From NCBI RefSeq assembly GCF_002270355.1, contig NZ_NJFZ01000016.1, forward strand, positions 62,001 through 126,000: DNA of 64,000 nt, given 5' to 3'. This document shows, piece after piece, positions 17,901 to 24,688 of this stretch. The position numbers and the translations under genes are program-made. Under the pieces are notes generated by a model. The model did no database searches, was not told where the DNA came from, and saw nothing but the letters and a program-made list of their open reading frames with translations. How positions within the stretch are numbered: the stretch's first letter is position 1; each line of letters opens with the position of its first letter. Source of the DNA: Flectobacillus sp. BAB-3569 (GTDB lineage: Bacteria > Bacteroidota > Bacteroidia > Cytophagales > Spirosomataceae).

Positions 17901-18248
17901 CGATTGTGTGCCATAACCTACCACAACTACTTCTCCCAAAGAAGTAACATCTGAACGCAACTGAATGCTCAAATTGGTTGCAGTTCCTATTTTGATTTCC
18001 TCCTTGATATATCCCACATAGCTAATCACCAAAATATCTCCCTCAGATGCAGCAAGACTAAACTCGCCTTTTTCATTGGTACTAGCACCTTGTGTTTTTC
18101 CTTTTAAGAGAATCGAAACACCCGGTAAGGCCTCGCCATTTTCTAAGGCGGTAATTTTTCCGCTCACTTTTTTGCTTTGCCCCCATGAAACAAATGTCCA
18201 CAGAATGCAAATCATGAGTAAACCCACTCGCTGATAAATGTTTTTCAT
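14976..18248 (-). CDS. SusC-like TonB-dependent outer-membrane transporter (sialic-acid locus)
   Basis: The protein has 1090 residues with a signal peptide ending near residue 24 (SWGQ). A carboxypeptidase-regulatory-like domain (about 27-105, GEALPGVSILLKG) is followed by the TonB-box/plug junction EVVVVGYGTQ and the plug domain (ALQGSLAGLQV, VVVDGVI, IESMELLKDAASTAIYG, RANNGVILITT). The rest is a 22-strand-type barrel ending in aromatic VQVSF. There is no STN domain, so it is a pure importer rather than a signal transducer. It is the first gene of the nan locus and corresponds by position to NanO. The promoter and an operator candidate lie immediately upstream. Confidence 0.93.
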   Translation of the reverse strand: MKNIYQRVGLLMICILWTFVSWGQSKKVSGKITALENGEALPGVSILLKGKTQGASTNEKGEFSLAASEGDILVISYVGYIKEEIKIGTATNLSIQLRSDVTSLGEVVVVGYGTQSRRNITSSIGKLEKDILANAPRANLGTALQGSLAGLQVINRSGTPGAAPTILLRGGASINSPGAPLVVVDGVIRALNDIAPDDIESMELLKDAASTAIYGARANNGVILITTKQGKAGVARVNYKFTLGYNQNRQGYKYMNARDYIYYNRLGNLNSGRTLAQVNATRGYGLLTDAANLGLFDIRANTPANAGLLAQGWQSMDDPYGGSILYKDHGGEIENLVFRNTYTQDHYLSVEGGNDKGKYFASFDYYNEQGVIVGSDYKRYTGNLNGSYKVKPNLEISTGATFSTSSQIGTLGSEANTLYRSLAIWPTMNPWLDSLKTQPNPGNGVTDGNPLYWLQKTKRENEVNRITVNASAKYDITKDLYLKVSGNAYLFESLNNSFSLATQNYTNLYTNPVSYSNTTRNASSLFSRSFQQQYNAILNYQKNLGDKHHLTAMIGTEYFKQKTFEMQVLGQNAPTDDIETANASTTFAAGSNYSYKDEYRIFSQFGRLNYDFDERYLLNFVVRRDGISSLASDNRFGIFPGMSAGWNLHKEEFFKNSSLSDYVSSVKPRFSYGVNGNVAGIGNYEVQGVYGSQGNYNTNLGFLSTSIINSGLRWEKSTTLDVGVDLGLLKNRISLMVDYYDRRTSDLLTNLTLPSYTGYSSVRTNLGTFQNTGLELTLNATILQKPNGLVWNVGGNVSFVANKILQLPYNGNENNRQGGLQVYDPAQGKVVWVGGLQEGQPLGAIYGYKQVSIFKNDEEVARIAGNRVDNVAGIGGPSTTMTNKIAPGDVNWLDVDNNNIIDSRDQVYLGNVNPNVIGGFTSTLSYKRFSLFTRFDFALGHTIYNDLVARTLGNYQGTFNYLELQKNAWSPTNTDTDIPKVYYADQVGAPAGKKNYTRANNAGAVLNGNNSRFYEKGDYLACREITLSYDLPKSTIVNKLFSQARIYANFNNLFYITKFSGPSPEPASGGIYSGTYPTPRTVVMGVQVSF

Positions 18249-18268
18249 AATATAGTTTAGTTAATGTA

Positions 18269-18283
18269 TTATGTATTACATAA
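18269..18283. promoter_or_regulatory. Palindromic operator candidate for the GntR regulator
   Basis: TTATGTATTACATAA is a perfect 7-bp inverted repeat around one base, with the TGTnnnACA spacing seen in FadR-subfamily operators. It lies 21 bp upstream of the susC start and overlaps the expected transcription start. Related boxes occur in the same divergent gap at 18412-18426 and directly before the regulator start (18586-18600, 13 of 15 positions shared in one orientation). Confidence 0.6.
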
Positions 18284-18316
18284 CAAAGGTATAGAGTGGC
18301 AATCTACTTTTGCAAA
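18284..18316 (-). promoter_or_regulatory. Bacteroidota-type promoter of the sialic-acid operon
   Basis: On the minus strand TTTG (18313-18316) is followed after 21 bp by TACCTTTG (18284-18291), a perfect match to the -7 consensus TAnnTTTG. The palindromic operator candidate begins next to the -7 box, so binding there would block RNA polymerase. The remaining 354-bp divergent gap has no gene; an 8-bp inverted repeat ATAAGTAT/ATACTTAT lies at 18393-18426. Confidence 0.7.
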
Positions 18317-18585
18317 TTTTTAGTAACATTTTTATAAAATATTTTATTTTAGTAGTAAATACCTATTAAAACAACATTCTAAAGCCCTATTTATAAGTAT
18401 TTTTATATTTAACATGTAATACTTATTTAGGATACAATAAATATTTCTTGTTACAAATAGATATTCTAGAGTAAAAAATAGTTTTCATGTTAGACAAAAT
18501 AATAAAATACCCCTTGCAGAGCATCTAGCTCGAATTTTCATACGTTTTGCTTTTCAAAATCGATAGATTATACTACTTTTATAAA

Positions 18586-18600
18586 AATAAGTAATACATA
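18586..18600 (+). promoter_or_regulatory. Second GntR box, possible autoregulation
   Basis: ATAAGTAATACATAA ends 2 bp before the GntR start codon and matches the minus-strand reading of the susC operator at 13 of 15 positions, sharing GTAATACATAA. Its position would allow autorepression. Confidence 0.45.
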
Positions 18601-18602
18601 AT

Positions 18603-19313
18603 ATGACAAATGAAGATTTTAGCGATAGCTTCATCGCAGTAGATAATAGTTCGTTGGTAGATAAAGTTGAGGCCAATTTGGTGGAGTTACTCCAAAGCAG
18701 AAAACTCAAAGTTGGTGACGTAATTCCCAAAGAAGTGGAGTTAGTCGAGCTTTTGGGCGTGAGTAGAACCGTAATCCGTGAAGCTATTACTCGACTACGA
18801 ACCATGGGTATTGTCGAATCCAAAAAGAAAAAAGGCTCCGTTATTACAAGCCCAGATATTGTAGGTATCATGAGCAAAAGCATGAATCCTTACATTCTGG
18901 ATGAGGATACTTTGCGTGAAATTTTTGAATTACGTTTGGTGTTGGAAATTGGAATGGCTGATTTGATTTTTCAAAAAATTACACCAAAGGATATTGATGA
19001 GTTGAAGGAAATTGTCAAAAATGAACCTAGTTCGAGCGAATCACATTTGTTCAATATCGAACATGAAATCAATTTTCACGGAAAGCTCTATGAAATTACT
19101 GGCAACAAAACCCTCAAAAGCTTCCAGAAAATGTTGCTCCCTATTTTTGATTATGTCCACAACAGTGGATTACTAAAAAAGGATTTACCACAAAAGAAAT
19201 TTGTCTCTCACAAAGGCTTAGTGGATATTCTCGAGAATGGCTCGCCAGAACTTTTCCGCAATGGCATGAGAAACCACCTCGAAAACCATTTTGCGAGACT
19301 TTTTGCCGAATAA
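18603..19313 (+). CDS. FadR-subfamily GntR regulator, probable repressor of the sialic-acid operon
   Basis: The protein has 236 residues. The N-terminal winged helix (about 17-85) includes GDVIPKEVELVELLGVSRTVIREAITRL split over the recognition helix, and ends with a wing KKKKGSVI. The C-terminal FCD domain (about 100-230) has the usual His/Asp/Asn ligand segments: EINFHGKLYEITGN, VSHKGLVDIL and NHLENHFARL. FadR-type regulators bind small acidic metabolites in this domain. The gene is divergent from susC across a 354-bp gap with matching palindromes, so it most likely senses Neu5Ac or ManNAc and relieves repression. NanR proteins of other bacteria belong to the same superfamily. Confidence 0.85.
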   Translation: MTNEDFSDSFIAVDNSSLVDKVEANLVELLQSRKLKVGDVIPKEVELVELLGVSRTVIREAITRLRTMGIVESKKKKGSVITSPDIVGIMSKSMNPYILDEDTLREIFELRLVLEIGMADLIFQKITPKDIDELKEIVKNEPSSSESHLFNIEHEINFHGKLYEITGNKTLKSFQKMLLPIFDYVHNSGLLKKDLPQKKFVSHKGLVDILENGSPELFRNGMRNHLENHFARLFAE

Positions 19314-19431
19314 GTGTAAAATTGAATTATCAAGATAGTAGGCAAAATAAAATTCAACTTTTAGGCTTTCAGGTATCGGCTTTCGGCAGTGGGCTTTGAA
19401 AAAAGCATGGCTGTGGTTATTAAAAAACATT

Positions 19432-20682
19432 GGTTCTTGGAACATTTTTGTGGACTAAATGTTTTTTGCTAAAACTCTTAACCTCAAATGCTCAAAATTA
19501 GGCATACCGAACGATATTCTTTTGATGCGCCGAATGAGATTATTGAGTCCTTCAGTTACGGCATTGGTGGCAAAAGTATTCGCATATGAAGCAATATTTG
19601 CCATCCAATTTTGGAGTGTTTTAATAAACTTATTGGTTTTAGGATGCTCTAATTTAGTAGCTTGTTCAATCCAATCATTAAGTAAATGAGTCATATTTTC
19701 AGCATCAGTAGCACACTGGTAAATGGTATGGAATCGGTTACGTTGTATATAAAACTGGTGTAGAGTGGGACTTTTTTCAAAAGCCAGGTTCAATAAATGA
19801 GTTTGTTCTTCTGTGCAGTTTTGAGCTTGCTTAAACAATAGCCATTTAATGTTTTTGAACTCTTGATGGGTTTGATAAGCTTTACGAAGCGATTTTCTGA
19901 CCGCATCGAGAGATTCATTAAGGGCTTTGACAATATGAAAATGGTCTAATGTAATCTCCGTATTGGGAAAACATTGTCTGGATGCCAAAATATAGGAGTC
20001 CCAAATGTCACAAGACACAACTTGGATTTGCTGACAAATACCAGCCCCTAAATCATTAAAATAAGCGATTATCGTTTCTTTTTTTCGATCTGGGAGAATG
20101 TCTAAATGAGTACCTCGTTCTAAATCGGTTAAAACACAACAGTAGTCACCTTTGCCTTTTCGGTGTGATAATTCATCAATACCAAGTTGGCGAACATTTT
20201 TAAAACGCTCTTTTACTTGTAGGCGTTTGCTAACATGCTCATAATAAAGATGCTCAACCGTTTTGTTACTGAGGTTTACCAAAGCCGCTACTTCTGTGAA
20301 GGGTTGCTGGCTACAAAGTTCAAATATCCACTTGGATTGACGATGTGTATAGCTTTTATTGGCATCCGCGAAAGGTAGCTCATAACTCAAATAACGATGA
20401 CAGTTTTGACACTCGAATTGTGGTATGCGAATTTTCAAATACACTTGTTTGCCAACTATGGTCAAGTCTTGTAAAACACGTTCAGTATATTGATTAATGC
20501 TTGTTGTCTTTTGCTGACAAACAGGACATTGACCTGTCTTCACCGATAGATGACAGTGAATAACTAACTTGGAAGGTAAGTGCTCTATTGAGTCGACCTT
20601 CAAATCTGGCAAGGATAGAAGATTTTCGTAAAAACTATTTTCCGACATATATTTAACTTTCCACAAAAATATTCAAAGAACC
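19432..20682 (-). mobile_element. Intact ISL3-family insertion sequence, 1251 bp
   Basis: Terminal inverted repeats of 23 bp (19432-19454 and 20660-20682, GGTTCTT to TTTTTGTGGA) match at 21 of 23 positions. Both sides are flanked by the 8-bp direct repeat AAAACATT (19424-19431 and 20683-20690), which is the duplication length typical of ISL3. One full transposase gene lies inside with no passenger gene. Perfect duplications and an open transposase suggest recent insertion. Confidence 0.93.
19455..20648 (-). CDS. ISL3-family transposase
   Basis: The protein has 397 residues from the ATG at 20648 (MSENSFYENLL); a TTG further upstream would start inside the terminal repeat. The N-terminal zinc-finger type Cys pairs CPVCQQK and CQNCHRY are followed by a helix-turn-helix region. 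The catalytic DDE triad candidates are Asp in GIDELSHRKG, Asp in VSCDIWDSY and Glu in TNAVTEGLNN, as in ISL3 transposases. It catalyses transposition of the surrounding element. The gene ends exactly at the inner edge of the left inverted repeat. Confidence 0.93.
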   Translation of the reverse strand: MSENSFYENLLSLPDLKVDSIEHLPSKLVIHCHLSVKTGQCPVCQQKTTSINQYTERVLQDLTIVGKQVYLKIRIPQFECQNCHRYLSYELPFADANKSYTHRQSKWIFELCSQQPFTEVAALVNLSNKTVEHLYYEHVSKRLQVKERFKNVRQLGIDELSHRKGKGDYCCVLTDLERGTHLDILPDRKKETIIAYFNDLGAGICQQIQVVSCDIWDSYILASRQCFPNTEITLDHFHIVKALNESLDAVRKSLRKAYQTHQEFKNIKWLLFKQAQNCTEEQTHLLNLAFEKSPTLHQFYIQRNRFHTIYQCATDAENMTHLLNDWIEQATKLEHPKTNKFIKTLQNWMANIASYANTFATNAVTEGLNNLIRRIKRISFGMPNFEHLRLRVLAKNI

Positions 20683-20964
20683 AAAACATTTTAACACGCT
20701 TTGCCTTGTGCCTTTTGCCTTTTGCCTAAAACACAAAAATTAAATATATTTTTGCATGATTGATAAAATCATTTTGTAGAGTTAGGTAAAGCACAGCGGG
20801 AACTCAGAACAGAAAAATTACTTGTGCCATTTCTGGAAAACCAACATTAGAGGAAACATTTATCAATCATTCTTTCGTGAATGAAAGTAACAAAAGTGGC
20901 TATTGGCTACAGGACAATACTCAACGAAATAATCTCAATTCACTAAATCAAAAATCCCTCACAG

Positions 20965-21861
20965 CTAATTTAAACGATATTCTAATGGTGTGACACCAAG
21001 TTTTTGTTTAAAGAATCTGGTGAAATGTTGCGGATATTTAAAGCCTAATTCATACGAAATCTCACTCAATGATTTGGTGGTATCCAACACTCGTTCCTTG
21101 GCAAAATCCAACAATTTTAATTGGATATACTCTAATGCCGTTTTTCCTGTCTCCTTCTTGATTAAATCTCCAAAATAATTAGCGGATAAATGCAGGCAAT
21201 CTGCAAAATATGCCACTGATGGCAGTCCTTTCGTAGCTAAATCTTTCCCATATACATAATCGGTCAATAGTTGGTCAAATTGCAAAAGAATACCCTGATG
21301 AATTTCTTCACGAGTGATAAACTGTCGATCATAAAATCTTGAAAAGTATTTTAATAACAATTCAAGATTAGCAATGATGAGCTTTTTGCTATGTCTATCA
21401 ATATTTTGATTGATTTCCGTAGAAATATTCTCGATACAATTCGTGATCGTTTCTTTTTCTCGCTCAGATACGTGCAATGCTTCGTTTGACTGATAAGAAA
21501 AATAGCTAAACTCGTGAATTTGTCGCCCCAGCGATGTTCCCTTGATTAAGTCTGGATGAAAAACTAAAGCGGTGCCAAAGGGCTGATGTATCTCTCCTTC
21601 TGGCTCTGTTGTGATGATTTGTTCAGGCGCAAAAAATACAATAGTCCCTTCGTCATAATCATAATAAGTATTGCCATAGCGCAAATCGCCGCACTTGGAT
21701 TCTTTGAGAATAATAGCATAAATCCCCATTTTAAACTTGACACGAGGTAAAGGGTTCGATTTTCCCAAATCGACTAAACTAATCAGAGGATGCAACGCTG
21801 AGTTGTTGAATGTCTGACTGTATTGTTTGACGGTATCATAAATAACCATGGTCTTTTCCAT
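20965..21861 (-). CDS. AraC-family transcriptional regulator
   Basis: The protein has about 298 residues. An N-terminal cupin-like sensing domain (about 40-120, including YYDYDEGTIVFFAP) is followed by a helical linker. The C-terminal double helix-turn-helix has PSVAYFADCLHLSANYFGDLIKKETG, split over the first motif, and SEISYELGFKYPQHFTRFFKQKLG in the second. This type of regulator often controls a divergent gene, and the acetyltransferase and cupin genes start 215 bp away on the other strand. The effector is unknown. The start could be the Met at 21861 or the one at 21849. Confidence 0.85.
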   Translation of the reverse strand: MEKTMVIYDTVKQYSQTFNNSALHPLISLVDLGKSNPLPRVKFKMGIYAIILKESKCGDLRYGNTYYDYDEGTIVFFAPEQIITTEPEGEIHQPFGTALVFHPDLIKGTSLGRQIHEFSYFSYQSNEALHVSEREKETITNCIENISTEINQNIDRHSKKLIIANLELLLKYFSRFYDRQFITREEIHQGILLQFDQLLTDYVYGKDLATKGLPSVAYFADCLHLSANYFGDLIKKETGKTALEYIQLKLLDFAKERVLDTTKSLSEISYELGFKYPQHFTRFFKQKLGVTPLEYRLN

Positions 21862-22076
21862 TTTGGTGATACTTCTAAATTATGGAAGAAAAATATTCGT
21901 GTGGCATAGACCTGTAAAAGTGGTAAGTAAAACCGTAAAATTTATAAAAAAACTAGACTCCCAAAAGTATAATTTTGAAACTGATTTACATTATCCAAAA
22001 ACACAATATAAATGAAATTGAAGAAATTCAAGACTGTAACTTACAGCCAACCTATTATTAACAAACTCTTCTAAAA

Positions 22077-22646
22077 ATGAATACATCATCAAACGATATT
22101 TTTACCAGAATGCTCGCAGGCGAGACGATTTCTTTTCATGACCCTGAATATTCTAAAATCATGGAAAAAGTATCGCAAACGATGCAACTGTCTGCTAAAC
22201 TAAATACCGCCACTGATATACAACAAGCAAGAGAAATACTTTCTCAAATTATAGGAACAAACATAGATGAAAGTACGACGGTATTTGTTCCTTTTCATAC
22301 CAATTTTGGTGGGTTTATCCAGTTGGGGAAAAACGTTTTTATCAACCATGATTGTACCTTTCTGGATTTGGGAGGTATTATTATTGAAGATGAAGTCATG
22401 ATAGCTCCAAAAGTAAGTCTTATTTCCGAAAGCCATCCACTACATCCGAGTGAACGGAAAGCGCTGGTATTAGGGAAGGTACATATCAAGAAAAATGCTT
22501 GGATTGGAGCAGCGGCAACTATCTTACCTGGCGTAACGGTTGGCGAAAATGCGGTTGTTGCTGCTGGAGCAGTCGTGAGTAAAGACGTTCCTGACAATAC
22601 CGTAGTTGCTGGAGTTCCAGCGAGGGTAATCAGGAGCTTTGTTTAA
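22077..22646 (+). CDS. Left-handed beta-helix acetyltransferase (maltose/galactoside O-acetyltransferase type)
   Basis: The protein has 189 residues, mostly hexapeptide repeats from about residue 75 (FVPFHTNFGGFIQLGKNVFI, then IIIEDEVMIAPKVSL). It ends with the characteristic AWIGAAATILPGVTVGENAV and NTVVAGVPARVI. The His-containing segment SESHPLHPSER corresponds to the catalytic His region of these trimeric acetyl-CoA-dependent enzymes. A helical N-terminal domain of the maltose-acetyltransferase type is present. The substrate is probably a sugar or similar small molecule. It is divergent from the AraC regulator and likely controlled by it. Confidence 0.85.
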   Translation: MNTSSNDIFTRMLAGETISFHDPEYSKIMEKVSQTMQLSAKLNTATDIQQAREILSQIIGTNIDESTTVFVPFHTNFGGFIQLGKNVFINHDCTFLDLGGIIIEDEVMIAPKVSLISESHPLHPSERKALVLGKVHIKKNAWIGAAATILPGVTVGENAVVAAGAVVSKDVPDNTVVAGVPARVIRSFV

Positions 22647-22728
22647 TACGCATTGAGGTGACAGTCTTTAGGTAAAATTGGTTATGAAAACCGTATTTTT
22701 TATAAAATAGAAGAGCGTTTCTCCACCT

Positions 22729-22736
22729 ACCTTTGC
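22729..22736 (+). promoter_or_regulatory. TACCTTTG -7 element upstream of the cupin gene
   Basis: This is a perfect match to TAnnTTTG located 30 bp before the cupin start. No good TTG is seen at the expected -33 spacing, so promoter activity is tentative. Confidence 0.4.
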
Positions 22737-22765
22737 AAATATCTTTCACAAAAACATCTACAAAA

Positions 22766-23179
22766 ATGTCAACAGAAAATAGTCTATTTCCTTTGGGACA
22801 ACCATTACCACAAGACTGGTTTACAGGGGAAGCATTTTTAACTCTATTGGTCGGACAAGACCATAATAATGAATTTTCGGCAGGGAGTGTAACCTTTAAA
22901 GTTGGCGCCAGAACCAACTGGCATACGCATCCCAAAGGACAAGTGCTTATTGTGATTGAAGGTGAAGGGTTTTATCAAGAAAAAGGAAATCCTGCTCGTA
23001 AAATTACCAAAGGAGATGTCGTAAATATTCCTGAAAACATTGAACACTGGCATGGCGCTTCAAATACATCTACAATGACGCATATTGCTATTACCAATTT
23101 TAAAGAGGGCGTACAAGTGGCATGGCTTCAGCCAGTAACAACGGAGGAGTATGCACAGGTAAATCAAGCGACTTATTAA
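22766..23179 (+). CDS. Small cupin-fold protein (hydroxynitrile-lyase-like/quercetinase-like cupin)
   Basis: The protein has 137 residues from the ATG at 22766 (MSTENSLFPLG); a longer upstream frame is unlikely because the -7 element precedes this ATG. It is a single cupin barrel with metal-ligand motif 1, NWHTHPKGQ, and motif 2, HWHGA. The sequence resembles the one-domain manganese cupins that include bacterial (R)-selective hydroxynitrile lyases and proteins next to carboxymuconolactone decarboxylases; the reaction here is unproven. It follows the acetyltransferase by 119 bp. Confidence 0.75.
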   Translation: MSTENSLFPLGQPLPQDWFTGEAFLTLLVGQDHNNEFSAGSVTFKVGARTNWHTHPKGQVLIVIEGEGFYQEKGNPARKITKGDVVNIPENIEHWHGASNTSTMTHIAITNFKEGVQVAWLQPVTTEEYAQVNQATY

Positions 23180-23187
23180 TCTTACAT

Positions 23188-23667
23188 ATGATGATAAAAC
23201 AAATTACACTATTAGGAAGCATTTTAGCTTTTGGTATTGCATGTGAAAAGAGTGCTACACTCCCTAATGAGAATATCGTCGTAGAAGAAGCGCCCAAAGA
23301 TTCAATTAGCATGAAAGAAGATAGTATTGTGGTAAAGGTTGGTAATCAATCTTTTACGGCTGCTCTTTTGAATAATGAGACAGCAAAGGCATTTAAAGCA
23401 TTATTGCCTGTGACCTTGAAGATGACAGAACTTAATGCCAATGAGAAATATGCTAGTCTTCCTAAACACCTCCCTATTTCTCCAATAGTTCCCTCACGCA
23501 TTCAGGCAGGTGATTTGATGATGTATGGTACCAACACACTTGTTCTTTTTTACCAACCTCTATTAACTACCTACAGCTATACCAAGCTCGGTAGTATCAT
23601 TGATCCTACTAAACTGGCTAAGGCTGTAGGAAATGCTGATGTGACGATTCATTTTGACATAAAATAA
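23188..23667 (+). CDS. Cyclophilin-like-domain lipoprotein
   Basis: The product has about 160 residues from ATG-ATG at 23188/23191. A lipoprotein signal peptide ends in FGIAC. After an acidic linker comes a domain of about 110 residues with SFTAALLNNETAKAFKALLP, NEKYASLPKHLP, IQAGDLMMYGTNTLVLFYQ and TYSYTKLG, typical of the bacterial cyclophilin-like domain. The domain has a cyclophilin fold but is not known as a prolyl isomerase in these proteins; function is unknown. A frame running further upstream overlaps the cupin end and is not needed. It is adjacent to the cupin and probably co-transcribed. Confidence 0.78.
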   Translation: MMIKQITLLGSILAFGIACEKSATLPNENIVVEEAPKDSISMKEDSIVVKVGNQSFTAALLNNETAKAFKALLPVTLKMTELNANEKYASLPKHLPISPIVPSRIQAGDLMMYGTNTLVLFYQPLLTTYSYTKLGSIIDPTKLAKAVGNADVTIHFDIK

Positions 23668-23699
23668 CATTAACAAATAGGAGTGTAACTATCTAAGCG

Positions 23700-23800
23700 A
23701 TAGGCGTATCGCAAATCAACGAAGCTTTTGAGCGTCTGGAAAGGGCACCATCCAATATCGTTTTGTCGTAGATATGAGGTCTTTTCAACAAGGTTCATGA
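23700..23800 (+). pseudogene. Relic of a zinc-dependent alcohol dehydrogenase C-terminus
   Basis: Codons from 23700 read IGVSQINEAFERLE, then after one inserted base in the A3 run at 740-742 of this kilobase they read KGTIQYRFVVDMRSF and stop at 23798-23800. This matches the end of YahK/Ahr-type NADP-dependent alcohol dehydrogenases (INEAYERM...VKYRFVID). The rest of that gene is absent. The piece sits between the cyclophilin-like gene and the opposite-strand cupin and overlaps the end of the latter. Confidence 0.6.
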
Positions 23801-24147
23801 ACTAATTCTTCATTACTGTATGGTTGATTTGCAATGATAAGAAGTTTGGCATCATTTGAAAACGAATCTATAAAAAACCAATCTTCAGGATACAAAAGCA
23901 AACATTTTTGTGCCGAATCTAACACAAATTCTTCTTGCACAGAGGTATTCTTACAATTGACACGACAGTTTCCCGAAAGGCAAACTAGCGCTAGTTTAGT
24001 GGATTTGTGACGATATCCTCCATAAGTGATATTGTCATCTCCTTGAATAAAACACACTCTTTTGATGTGTTCGGGAAAGATTTTTTCAAAAACGGTTAAA
24101 TCACCAGTATCTGAGCTGTAACTATCCAATAACAACAATTGACTCAT
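23785..24147 (-). CDS. FdtA/QdtA-like cupin (sugar 3,4-ketoisomerase family)
   Basis: The protein has 120 residues. The pattern IKRVCFIQGDDNITYGGYRH, then LALVCLSGNCRVNCKN and CLLLYPEDWFFIDSFS, matches the WxcM-like/FdtA family, dTDP-4-keto-sugar 3,4-ketoisomerases and relatives. The usual first His position (FHAH in family members) is here GYRHK, keeping one His. No nucleotide-sugar genes are nearby, so whether it is an active isomerase or an isolated paralogue is unclear. Confidence 0.7.
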   Translation of the reverse strand: MSQLLLLDSYSSDTGDLTVFEKIFPEHIKRVCFIQGDDNITYGGYRHKSTKLALVCLSGNCRVNCKNTSVQEEFVLDSAQKCLLLYPEDWFFIDSFSNDAKLLIIANQPYSNEELVHEPC

Positions 24148-24313
24148 TTATAATAAGGCTAAATAAGATATTAATAATGTGGTTAATTGGAAGAGAAATA
24201 TATGTTTGTCTAACTTTAAAAGGTGAAAATTATATAAAAACTTTACCTTTTACTGGAAATATATCTATAAAGGAATAGATAATTGATTTATACTTAATTT
24301 TTACTAAACATTT

Positions 24314-24469
24314 AAGTAATCGTACAAAATGAGATTTAAGCTGTGTATTTAGGCACTAGGCAACAGGCGCTAGGCAAAGAGTTTTAACATGTTTTTTAGT
24401 AATTATAGATTTGTTTTTGCCAAAAGCTCACCGCCGAAAGCCGATACCCGCAAGCCTAAGGCACTAACT
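24314..24469 (-). repeat. Class A repeat, inverted orientation, in gap 24148-24688
   Basis: On the minus strand it reads AGTTAGTGCC, a 7-bp-word arm with CGGCTTTCGGCGG, a core with AAAAAACATGTTAAAACTC, a TTTGCCTAGCGCC arm, and a tail TTAAATCTCATTTTGTACGA. Ends and order match the copy at 39201-39377. The remainder of the 541-bp gap is AT-rich; I see no gene in it. Confidence 0.7.
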
Positions 24470-24688
24470 TATAAGCATCGTCACACATTTTTAGAATGCT
24501 ATTCTTTTACATCTATTATGAAATATAGTACTACACTTTCATAAAACTACGATATTTCGTAGTTTACAAACGCTTCATTTTAACACAACAAATTGACTAT
24601 CAATTATTTACAAAACAGGCACGCTTTTAGGAATCAATAAGATGAGATTATCTCTATCTATTGTTTCACTAAAACTCCAAATCTAACA

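Larger units (their letters stand above)
19333..20764 (+). repeat. Class A repeat copy split by the insertion sequence
   Basis: The left part (19333-19431) starts AGATAGTAGGCAAAATAAAA, carries a GGCTTTC-type 7-bp-word arm and ends in AAAACATT. The right part (20683-20764) resumes with AAAACATTTTAACACGC, a TTTGCCT word arm and an AT-rich tail. Removing the insertion and one 8-bp duplicate rebuilds a structure like the intact copy at 39201-39377. Confidence 0.8.

Noticed and set aside
20776-20990. Possible degraded reading frame (ELGKAQRELRTEKLL then PTLEETFINHSF after a frameshift)
   Set aside because: It needs a frameshift, matches no family I know, and lies in the AT-rich gap between the insertion sequence and the AraC gene; I cannot support it as a gene.
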